Of a stretch of DNA of 14,998 nt, positions 9,578 through 14,998 are shown in pieces. The notes under the pieces were generated by a model that worked only from the letters and a program-made list of their open reading frames with translations, searched no databases and was not told where the DNA came from. The stretch lies in the NCBI GenBank assembly GCA_005889395.1, contig VBFX01000005.1, positions 1 to 14,998 on the forward strand. The letters run 5' to 3'. Numbering within the stretch: the stretch's first letter is position 1; each line of letters begins with the position of its first letter. This DNA comes from Chloroflexota bacterium. Lineage in GTDB: Bacteria; Chloroflexota; Dormibacteria; CF-121. The position numbers and the translations under genes are program-made.

Positions 9578-9920
9578 GACCGTTGCTCCTTCCGTTTAGC
9601 AGATGATTGAGCGCCTTGCTCAAGGAGACCCAGGTCTGTGCGGATTGGTCGAGAGCCTTTCGACCTCGGCTGTTGAGGCCGTAGTACTTGCGATGCGGCC
9701 CCTCGTCGGAAGGAACGACATACGAATTGAGCGCGCCCGCCTGATAAAGCCGCCGCAGTGTTCCGTAGACCGAGGCATCGCCGACGTGATCCAGGCCGTT
9801 TTCGCGAAGCCGCCGAAGGACGTCGTAGCCATAGCTGTCCGATTCCGCCAGCACGGCGAGCACCGCCAGATCGAGCACGCCCTTGAGCAGTTGGGTAGGG
9901 TCGACTTCAGCCTGGTTCAT
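9567..9920 (-). CDS. PadR-family transcriptional repressor
   Basis: 117 residues from ATG 9920. Winged-helix PadR domain: LLKGVLDLAVLAVLAESDSY, then GYDVLRRLRENGL, DASVYGTLRRLYQAGALNSY as the recognition region, and GPHRKYYGLNSRGRKAL as the wing. It belongs to the short PadR class with one C-terminal dimer helix. An in-frame ATG at 9932 would give four more residues, but a good promoter (TTGCAC, 17 bp, TAGTCT) puts the transcript start near 9928, downstream of that codon, so 9920 is preferred. A palindrome fills the promoter spacer, so the gene is likely self-repressed. It is first in a two-gene operon with the membrane protein. Confidence 0.9.
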   Translation of the reverse strand: MNQAEVDPTQLLKGVLDLAVLAVLAESDSYGYDVLRRLRENGLDHVGDASVYGTLRRLYQAGALNSYVVPSDEGPHRKYYGLNSRGRKALDQSAQTWVSLSKALNHLLNGRSNGHGK

Positions 9921-9934
9921 ATATGACGCCATAG

Positions 9935-9963
9935 AGACTACTACGGATTGCGCAGTAGTGCAA
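9935..9963 (-). promoter_or_regulatory. Promoter of the padR operon (TTGCAC-N17-TAGTCT)
   Basis: On the minus strand TTGCAC (9963-9958) and TAGTCT (9940-9935) are separated by 17 bp, the optimal spacing. The predicted start is near 9928. Confidence 0.55.
9937..9959. promoter_or_regulatory. Candidate PadR operator, inverted repeat ACTACT-N11-AGTAGT
   Basis: Perfect hexamer arms at 9937-9942 and 9954-9959, plus a further matching CG/CG pair inside (9944-9945 with 9951-9952), make 8 of 9 symmetric pairs around base 9948. It covers the -35/-10 spacer of the padR promoter, fitting autorepression by a dimer. Confidence 0.65.
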
Positions 9964-9974
9964 TGAGTAACTGA

Positions 9975-10583
9975 TCAGCCGGAATCACCGAACGACGGAC
10001 CGTAGTCGTTAGGCTGGCCGGGAGTGCCGGGCTGGTCCACTCTGATTCCCCACGCCGGGTGGATCTCGGCCCAGTTTTCCGCGGCACGACCCTGGTAGAG
10101 GATCCGGTGCAGGCTGTTGGTGTCGATCACGTAGGGTCCAGTGACCGTGACGTGGTCGCCCGGCGCTGGCATCGGCGGGTCATTGAAGCCGCCGGCATCG
10201 GCGTCGTTGGTGCGGAAGAGAACGCCCTGGGGATGCTGGGGAATGATTTCCACCACAAGGTGAGGGCCGGCGTGGTTGGTGCAGGTCTGCAAGTCGTTGG
10301 CCGGCGTGAGCAGCGCCCCGTACTGCGTGTCCACCCTGAGCCGAACATGGTAGTCGCCATCCGGCTCGACTTTCAAACAGTCGACTGTGCCACTGACCGT
10401 CCTGCAGCGATCGACCAGGCGAAGGCGACCCGAGAGGTAGACGCCGGCGAGCGGCGGGCCCCATTTGCATTGCCCCGCCTGAAGGGTGAACTTCACCAGG
10501 GGGATCTGCACCCAGTAATAGGTTGCGACGGCCAGAGCCCCCATGAGAAGCACTGCGAGCGCTACCAGGCCGCGGCGATGCAC
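9975..10583 (-). CDS. Exported or membrane-anchored protein of unknown function
   Basis: 202 residues. The N-terminus has a short basic start and a hydrophobic helix (LVALAVLLMGALAVATYYWV), a signal anchor or uncleaved signal, so the rest is probably outside the cytoplasm. The mature part is beta-rich with four cysteines near residues 39-77 (GQCKWG, VDRCRTV, VDCLKV, LQTCTNH) that could pair as disulfides. The C-terminal GDHVTVTGPYVIDTNSLHR and NWAEIHPAWGIRV recall an OB-fold-like segment seen in several uncharacterised proteins. I do not recognise a function. The start is GTG 10583 with no clear ribosome site, 18 bp after the proC stop, so it is probably expressed with proC. Confidence 0.8.
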   Translation of the reverse strand: MHRRGLVALAVLLMGALAVATYYWVQIPLVKFTLQAGQCKWGPPLAGVYLSGRLRLVDRCRTVSGTVDCLKVEPDGDYHVRLRVDTQYGALLTPANDLQTCTNHAGPHLVVEIIPQHPQGVLFRTNDADAGGFNDPPMPAPGDHVTVTGPYVIDTNSLHRILYQGRAAENWAEIHPAWGIRVDQPGTPGQPNDYGPSFGDSG

Positions 10584-10601
10584 GGTCGCTGGCCGGCCGG
10601 A

Positions 10602-11471
10602 CTAGGCCTCGCCCCTGGGCGGCATTGGCTCGGGGTCCTTTCCGGCGCTGAGGCTTTCGGAGAGCGACATCGTCCGGCGGTAGGCGGCCCAGACGGCGTC
10701 GGCCAGCACCGTGCGCAGCCGGCCGCGTTCGAGCTCATGCAGTGCCGCGGCTGAGGTTCCTCCCGGTGACGTCACCATGTCCCGAAGCTGCGCCGGGTGT
10801 TTCTGGGTCCGTTCGGCAAAGGCCACAGAGCCTTTGAGGGTTTCCAGCACCAGGTCGTGCGCGAGGTGGCGGGGAAATCCGAGGTGCACGGCGCTATCGA
10901 TCAGCGCCTCCATCACCAAAAAGACGTAGGTCGGGCCGGTGCCGCTGACGGCGGTTGCCATCGCGACAAAGCGCTCGTCAGCGACCTGGAGCTCGTGGCC
11001 GAGCGCGCCGAGTAAGGCACGGGCCTGCTCGCGATGCGCCTCGGTCGCCTCCGGGGTCGCGTACCAGATGTTCACGCCCTCGCCGATCTGCGCCGGCGTG
11101 TTGGGCATGACGCGGACGAGCGAGCCATGCTCGAGACCGTTGCGCAGCGTTGCGGTGGTGGCGCCCGCGATGATGGAGATCACGAGCTTCTCGGGCGCCA
11201 GGCTGCCGCGAAGTTCTTGAAGCACACCCGGCATCACCTGGGGTTTGATGCCCAGCACCACGACGTCACCGCGGCGCGCCGCCTCGGCATTGTCGGCCGT
11301 GACGTGGATCCCGTATTTCTCGCTCAGCGCGTGCCGTCGGTCGGCGCGGGGGTGACTGGCAACGATGTTCCCGGCCGACACCAGCTGGCGCTCGAGCACG
11401 CCGGCAATAATCGCCTCGGCCATCACCCCGGCTCCGACGACGCCGAGCGTCGACGCCCGCAGTGGACTCAT
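10602..11471 (-). CDS. proC: Pyrroline-5-carboxylate reductase
   Basis: 289 residues, a full-length ProC. The enzyme reduces pyrroline-5-carboxylate to proline with NAD(P)H. The Rossmann motif GVVGAGVMAEAI is at about residues 9-20, followed by VVVLGIKPQVM, VRVMPNTPAQIGEGV and the C-terminal dimer/active-site signature RDMVTSPGGTSAAALHELE. All expected elements are present. The ATG at 11471 lies 6 nt after TACAAT, predicting a leaderless transcript. It likely leads a small operon with the exported protein downstream. Confidence 0.96.
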   Translation of the reverse strand: MSPLRASTLGVVGAGVMAEAIIAGVLERQLVSAGNIVASHPRADRRHALSEKYGIHVTADNAEAARRGDVVVLGIKPQVMPGVLQELRGSLAPEKLVISIIAGATTATLRNGLEHGSLVRVMPNTPAQIGEGVNIWYATPEATEAHREQARALLGALGHELQVADERFVAMATAVSGTGPTYVFLVMEALIDSAVHLGFPRHLAHDLVLETLKGSVAFAERTQKHPAQLRDMVTSPGGTSAAALHELERGRLRTVLADAVWAAYRRTMSLSESLSAGKDPEPMPPRGEA

Positions 11472-11477
11472 CTGCGG

Positions 11478-11483
11478 ATTGTA
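11478..11483 (-). promoter_or_regulatory. -10 element TACAAT of proC
   Basis: TACAAT on the minus strand, one mismatch to TATAAT, is separated by exactly 6 nt (CCGCAG) from the ATG. This is the clearest leaderless promoter in the window. No convincing -35 was found. Confidence 0.6.
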
Positions 11484-11504
11484 CGAAGGGCCGGGATCAG
11501 CTGG

Positions 11505-11816
11505 TCACATCGGACCGAATGCCTCATAGACGACGATCTCTCTTCCGGCTTTGAGGAGCGGACAACCCTCGGCCAGCTGGGTTGCCGCGTCGAGAGACGC
11601 TGCCTCAACGATGTTGTAGCCCGTGGCCTGCGAGCCGATCGGTGCGTTTTTCACCCCGGCCCGACTGACGGTCTTCACTCCGCCCGTGAATGGAGTACCA
11701 GGATCCACCAGCGCCTTCCCCAACGTCCGGTACCACGCGGCCATCTCGGCCATGCCGGCGACACGCTCGGCTTCGTTTTCAGCCATCGGTCCGTAGACGA
11801 GCAGGACGTACTTCAT
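11505..11816 (-). CDS. YCII-related domain protein
   Basis: 103 residues, a single YCII-type ferredoxin-like domain: MKYVLLVYGPMAENEAERV at the N-terminus, WYRTLGKALVDPGTPF in the middle and GYNIVEAASLDAATQLAEGC near the end, matching the short YCII subgroup. Family function is poorly defined; some members are linked to ECF sigma factors. The ATG overlaps the SDR stop codon in an ATGA, so translation is coupled, and AAGGAAGAG lies just upstream. With the SDR gene it forms an operon divergent from an ECF sigma factor. Confidence 0.88.
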   Translation of the reverse strand: MKYVLLVYGPMAENEAERVAGMAEMAAWYRTLGKALVDPGTPFTGGVKTVSRAGVKNAPIGSQATGYNIVEAASLDAATQLAEGCPLLKAGREIVVYEAFGPM

Positions 11817-12535
11817 CGCTCTTCCTTGACTCCGGCTGGAAGCGGGCGTCGTTCGCCAGGCGTCGCATTGGACAGCGGTTGGAGACCGTCGGCGCTCAGC
11901 ATGTAGGCGTCCGCCGCGTCGAGACCGGCAGCAAGCCTCACAAACGCCGCGCCGGCGATTTCCGGCGTCAAGGGCGTGCCCAGCTGGCGAAGGTAGTCCT
12001 CGAATGGGACTCCCATGCGGGTTGCATAGGCGGCGGCCGCGGCACGACCCAATTCAGTTGCCGGGGTCAGCCTGGGCAGCACCGCGCTGACGCTAATCTC
12101 GAGGTTGGCGCGCCGCGCTTCCTGTGAGGCGTAGTCCGCCATGAAGCGCTGCGTCGCTTTAGCCCCAGCGTACCCGCCGCTCAACGGTGACCCCATGATC
12201 GCGGCCCCGCTACTCATAACGATGATCCGACTTCCCCGATGCAGCGGAAGGACGAGCGCTTCACGCAGCCAGTGGAACGTTATTTGAACATCGGTGTTCC
12301 AGTTCATGGAGAACGATTCCCGTCGCAGCAGCCTGGCGGCCACGGCGGGGTCACTGGCATCTGCAGCCACGAGCTGCAGCCGCGGGTCGCGAGCGGCGAG
12401 TTCGGTCAGCGGGCCCGTATCGCGCGCGACGGCGACCACCGACGCACCCTCAGCCAGGAATGCCTCCATCACGCCCCGCCCAAGTCCACGGCTTGCGCCG
12501 GTCACGATCGCGCGCGTGTCAACGAGTTGGTTCAT
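11813..12535 (-). CDS. SDR-family oxidoreductase lacking the NAG segment
   Basis: 240 residues. NAD(P)-binding TGASRGLGRGVMEAF (about residues 12-26), then VAADASDP, and an active site with MSSGAAIMGS and YAGAK (Tyr-x-x-x-Lys). The family normally has, between the DASDP strand and the SF-x-x-NWNTDV helix, about two dozen residues containing an NAG motif. Here ARLLRRE is joined directly to SFSMNWNTDV, an apparent in-frame deletion of about 24 residues that removes beta-4 and NAG. The protein may be inactive, or the assembly may be wrong. GAGGAGG with a 5 nt spacer fixes the ATG at 12535. It is first in the operon with the YCII gene. Substrate unknown. Confidence 0.9.
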   Translation of the reverse strand: MNQLVDTRAIVTGASRGLGRGVMEAFLAEGASVVAVARDTGPLTELAARDPRLQLVAADASDPAVAARLLRRESFSMNWNTDVQITFHWLREALVLPLHRGSRIIVMSSGAAIMGSPLSGGYAGAKATQRFMADYASQEARRANLEISVSAVLPRLTPATELGRAAAAAYATRMGVPFEDYLRQLGTPLTPEIAGAAFVRLAAGLDAADAYMLSADGLQPLSNATPGERRPLPAGVKEER

Positions 12536-12540
12536 CCTTA

Positions 12541-12547
12541 CCTCCTC
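12541..12547 (-). promoter_or_regulatory. Strong ribosome binding site of the SDR gene
   Basis: GAGGAGG on the minus strand, 5 nt before ATG 12535. The divergent sigma gene and most others in the window lack such a site. Confidence 0.65.
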
Positions 12548-12570
12548 ACATCCACAATGACGCTGGAAGC

Positions 12571-12592
12571 TGACATGCTGCCTTGCCTGTCA
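12571..12592. promoter_or_regulatory. Inverted repeat between the SDR operon and the ECF sigma gene
   Basis: TGACATGC and GCCTGTCA flank a 6 nt centre (TGCCTT). Seven of eight pairs match, and C12570/G12593 extends the symmetry. It lies midway in the 87 bp divergent region, a fitting position for a shared operator. It could instead be a hairpin. Confidence 0.45.
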
Positions 12593-12622
12593 GGGAAAGG
12601 CGTCACTAAGTAGAGGCTGTTG

Positions 12623-13222
12623 GTGCCGTCAGCGAGCGTATCCGACGACGACGAGCTCCTCCGCGCACTTGCCCGGGGGGAAGTGCAGGCACTTGCGCTC
12701 GTGTACCAGCGCCACGGTGCAAAGATGGTGTCCTTCGCCAGGCGGTACGTCAACGACCCGGGCTCAGCTGAAGATGTGGTCGCAGATCTGCTCGGTCGCT
12801 GGTTGGAGCGCCCGCCCAATGTCCGCGACGCTGAACGGATCGGCGCATTCCTCGCCAGCAGCGTCTATCACGCTGCCATTGACTGGATGCGACGGGAACG
12901 GGTCGCGCACGGGCGAGCGCCGCGCGGCGAGGCGTCGCTGGCCGTCGACGATGGCCGCCAGAAGGGACCGATCAGTGATCCGGGTCGTGCAGGTTCTGGA
13001 GAGGCGCTGCGAAGCCGACTTGCCAACGCACTTGAGCAACTCTCCGAGTCCGACCGGCTGTTGCTCGAGACTCACTACGGGCAAGCACTGACCCCTTTGG
13101 AGTCCATGCAACTGCTTGGCATCAATCGTGCCGCCTTCGATCAGCGACTGCACCGGGCGCGCACCAGGTTGGCAGAACTGTTGACCGCGGGCAGGCCCGT
13201 GGCGAAAGAGGAACAACGATGA
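12623..13222 (+). CDS. ECF-type RNA polymerase sigma factor
   Basis: About 199 residues. The sigma-2 region reads ELLRALARGEVQALALVYQR, then RYVNDPGSAEDVVADLLGRW (core-binding and -10 recognition). The sigma-4 region reads LEQLSESDRLLLETHYGQAL, then LTPLESMQLLGINRAAFDQR (helix-turn-helix, -35 recognition). There is no long C-terminal extension, so it is not a typical ECF41 or ECF42 protein by length. GTG 12623 has GAGG 6 nt upstream; TTG 12620 is an alternative. Its stop overlaps the next start (ATGA), coupling it to the ABM-domain gene, the place usually held by an anti-sigma factor. Target promoters are unknown. Confidence 0.92.
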   Translation: MPSASVSDDDELLRALARGEVQALALVYQRHGAKMVSFARRYVNDPGSAEDVVADLLGRWLERPPNVRDAERIGAFLASSVYHAAIDWMRRERVAHGRAPRGEASLAVDDGRQKGPISDPGRAGSGEALRSRLANALEQLSESDRLLLETHYGQALTPLESMQLLGINRAAFDQRLHRARTRLAELLTAGRPVAKEEQR

Positions 13223-13686
13223 GCGACCAGCTCAGGCCGCCGCTCGGCGAGCTCGACGCCGCGATAGCTTCGGTTGGCCTCTTGGTGCGGGGGGAGACCC
13301 TGGAGCAGGCCTGGAGCCTTACCGTCGAATCGCCGCCGTCGGCGGCGTTCCAGGAGCGAATCCGGCGAGCCATCGAACAGTCGGTGCCCGGCGGCGACCT
13401 GGTGCTGCTGGTGACCCTGCGCGCAAGGCGGGGACGAGAGGCAGTGCTCGCGGAGGCGACGAAGGCATTTGTTAGCGCGTCCAGGCAATTGCCCGGCGTC
13501 CTTGGATCGACGCTCTACCGTTCGGCGGCAGACCCGCTGCTGTTCACCCTAGCTGAGCGCTTCACGGGGCGGCCAGCGCTCGAGCGCCACATGGCGGCCG
13601 AATATTTCCGGCGCTTCCAGCAGATCCAGGGCCCATTGCTGTCCGCACCCGTCGAAGCCGTGTTCTACCAGCGACCCATCGGCTAA
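13219..13686 (+). CDS. ABM-domain protein with a novel N-terminal region, coupled to ECF sigma
   Basis: 155 residues. Residues about 60-150 look like an antibiotic-biosynthesis-monooxygenase (ABM) dimeric barrel: LVLLVTLRARRGREAVLAEA, LPGVLGSTLYRSAADPLLFT and RHMAAEYFRRFQQIQGPLLS. Such domains act as small quinol monooxygenases or as ligand-binding units. The first ~58 residues (helical, LGELDAAIASVGLLVRGETL) match nothing I recognise. There is no membrane segment and no zinc-binding His-x3-Cys-x2-Cys, so it is not a standard anti-sigma factor. The ATGA overlap with the sigma gene means tight co-expression. A role as a soluble, redox- or ligand-sensing partner of the sigma factor is inference. 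Confidence 0.85.
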   Translation: MSDQLRPPLGELDAAIASVGLLVRGETLEQAWSLTVESPPSAAFQERIRRAIEQSVPGGDLVLLVTLRARRGREAVLAEATKAFVSASRQLPGVLGSTLYRSAADPLLFTLAERFTGRPALERHMAAEYFRRFQQIQGPLLSAPVEAVFYQRPIG

Positions 13687-13702
13687 GACCGGCCCGCTCT
13701 TC

Positions 13703-13731
13703 TTGACAACCGAACGTATGTTCGCTAGACT
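13703..13731 (+). promoter_or_regulatory. Consensus promoter TTGACA-N17-TAGACT of the HNH gene
   Basis: TTGACA (13703-13708) and TAGACT (13726-13731) with a 17 bp spacer form the best sigma-70-type promoter in the window. The start would be near 13738, 5 nt before GTG 13743. Confidence 0.8.
13711..13724. promoter_or_regulatory. Candidate LexA (SOS) box
   Basis: CGAACGTATGTTCG is a palindrome with perfect CGAAC/GTTCG arms around a 4 nt centre. It fits the GAAC-N4-GTTC LexA site of Gram-positive bacteria and lies entirely between the -35 and -10, where LexA binding would block the promoter. Confidence 0.75.
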
Positions 13732-13742
13732 TACACAGAATT

Positions 13743-14998
13743 GTGGTAGGTGCCGAAGCGACAGTGGCGGCGAGCTCCCACCTGGCCGAGTTGCTGGCGG
13801 CGATCGACCGCTTCCGCCGGCGGCCCAAAACGAATCGGCAGCCCCAGGAGCTCGCCGCTGAGCTCAAGGGGATCCGCCATGCGACGGACCTCCTCGAGCT
13901 GGAGTTTTCGCAGACAGCGGCTGCCTTCAGGAAGACTGAGGAATACGAGGAGGAGGGGTCGGTGAGCCCCATCGACTGGATTCGTCATCAGTGCCGGATG
14001 TCCACGGGAGCCGTCTGGAACAGTTTGGCGGTCGGCGAGCACCTCGACGACCTTCCGCGCAGCGTCGAGGCGGTCGAGAGTGCGGAGATTGGCTATGCCC
14101 ACCTGACGTTGATGGCCCGAACCGCTGAGACCGTGCAGGGATCGTCCACTGCCGCGCCGTTCGAGGAGGGCGGGCTACTCGACAAAGCCCGCGAGTACAG
14201 CGTCGGCCGGCTCTGGTACTTCTGTCATCACATGCGCCACGCCACCGATCCCGAGGAATTTGCCGCCGAGCAGAGCCGCGCGACCGAGGCGCGGACGTTG
14301 AAGATGAGCACCTACGAGGACGGCTCCCTCGCCCTCGAGGGCTGGATCGACTCAGTTGGTGGCGCTGTGGTCCGGAGCGCGCTCGAGCCTTTGGCCCAAC
14401 CGCATGGCGATCACGATGAGCGCGGCCGGGAACACCGCAACGCGGACGCGTTCGTCGAGGTCTGCAGCCACGTCCAGGACATTGGCGTGCTGCCGCAACG
14501 GCCTCATCTGCAGGTCACAGCCTCGCTCGATACCCTCCGTGCCGTGGCCGGATCGCCGGCCGGCGACATGGAGTACTCGCTGCCCGTGTCGGCGGCGACG
14601 GTTCAGCGTCTCGCATGCGACGGCACCCTCACCCGCGTCGTGCTGGCTCCTGAGTCTGTCGTGATCGACGTCGGACGCGCCCGTCGCGTCGTAGCCGGCG
14701 CCATGCGTCGTGCTCTCAATGCGCGCGACGGTCATTGCAAATGGCCGCGCTGCGAACGGCCCGCATCCTGGAGCGATGCGCATCACGTTGTTCACTGGAT
14801 CGACGGCGGCGACACCGATCTGGCGAACATGATCCTCTTGTGCCATCGACACCATTGGATGGCGCACGAGGGCGGCTGGCAGCTGGTACGGACAGCGGAT
14901 GGCGACGTGCTGGCCGTGCCACCTCGCCCACCGGGTTTGGCTCGCGTGGCGGACGCAGAGGACCCCGTTCAGGCTGCTCGCCAGTTCGCCGAACAGTT
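13743..14998 (+). CDS. DUF222 / HNH endonuclease-domain protein (13E12-like), partial
   Basis: Open from GTG 13743 through the right edge, over 418 codons. The N-terminal two thirds are DUF222-like (LAELLAAIDRFRRRPKTNRQ early, TDLLELEFSQTAAAFRK, IDWIRHQCRMSTGAV). From about residue 325 comes an HNH nuclease domain: RDGHCKWPRCERPASWSDAH, then HHVVHWIDGGDTDLANMILL and CHRHHWMAHEGGW, with the Cys pairs and His residues for zinc and catalysis. This resembles the 13E12 repeat family of mycobacteria. GTG 13743 is chosen because it is 5 nt after the predicted transcript start. A LexA-type palindrome in the promoter suggests induction by DNA damage. Only a short C-terminal tail should be missing. Confidence 0.93.
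   Translation, partial: MVGAEATVAASSHLAELLAAIDRFRRRPKTNRQPQELAAELKGIRHATDLLELEFSQTAAAFRKTEEYEEEGSVSPIDWIRHQCRMSTGAVWNSLAVGEHLDDLPRSVEAVESAEIGYAHLTLMARTAETVQGSSTAAPFEEGGLLDKAREYSVGRLWYFCHHMRHATDPEEFAAEQSRATEARTLKMSTYEDGSLALEGWIDSVGGAVVRSALEPLAQPHGDHDERGREHRNADAFVEVCSHVQDIGVLPQRPHLQVTASLDTLRAVAGSPAGDMEYSLPVSAATVQRLACDGTLTRVVLAPESVVIDVGRARRVVAGAMRRALNARDGHCKWPRCERPASWSDAHHVVHWIDGGDTDLANMILLCHRHHWMAHEGGWQLVRTADGDVLAVPPRPPGLARVADAEDPVQAARQFAEQ

Noticed and set aside
11034..11906. 290-codon plus-strand frame opposite proC, YCII and SDR
   Set aside because: It crosses three well-identified genes on the minus strand and has no domain features.

Overview
The window is a gene-dense, GC-rich bacterial chromosome segment with mixed strands, very short intergenic gaps and no tRNA, rRNA, CRISPR array or insertion sequence that I can see. 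Gene content (glycogen debranching enzyme, GT39 membrane glycosyltransferase, PadR plus HAAS-type membrane protein, ECF sigma factor with YCII and ABM neighbours, DUF222-HNH nuclease) and the many TANNNT -10 elements placed 6-7 nt before start codons suggest a high-GC Terrabacteria lineage (Chloroflexota/Dormibacterota-like or actinobacterial). That placement is inference from style, not a phylogeny.

Layout, left to right. 2-655: 3' end of an amylo-alpha-1,6-glucosidase. 667-1092 (-): small protein of an uncharacterised family, divergent from a GT39 glycosyltransferase (1125-2573). 2576-2905 (-): small alpha/beta-barrel-like protein, divergent from ACT-domain prephenate dehydratase pheA (2943-3848). 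3853-4230 (-): cupin. 4245-6880 (-): phosphoenolpyruvate carboxylase whose last ~50 residues are disrupted by a frameshift with missing sequence. It is divergent from ilvD (6924-8621). 8618-9577 (-) and 9567-9920 (-): HAAS-like membrane protein and its PadR repressor, with a candidate operator. 9975-10583 (-): exported protein of unknown function, downstream of proC (10602-11471, -). 11505-11816 and 11813-12535 (-): YCII protein and an SDR oxidoreductase that lacks the NAG segment. Divergently, 12623-13222 and 13219-13686 (+): ECF sigma factor coupled to an ABM-domain protein. 13743-end (+): DUF222-HNH nuclease behind a textbook promoter that contains a LexA-type palindrome.

How the genes relate. 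Several belong to central and amino-acid metabolism (anaplerosis by PPC, branched-chain synthesis by IlvD, phenylalanine by PheA, proline by ProC), but they are scattered single units rather than one pathway operon. Three short divergent intergenic regions (1093-1124, 2906-2942, 6881-6923) carry back-to-back promoters, and most of the transcripts appear to be leaderless.

The most notable observation is that pheA and the GT39 gene have no ATG, GTG or TTG upstream of their conserved N-termini. In both genes an in-frame ATC sits exactly 6 nt after a TANNNT element, the same position that ATG holds in proC and in the 2905 gene. This suggests leaderless initiation at ATC. The ECF-ABM / SDR-YCII divergent cluster with a palindrome between the two units looks like a self-contained regulatory module.
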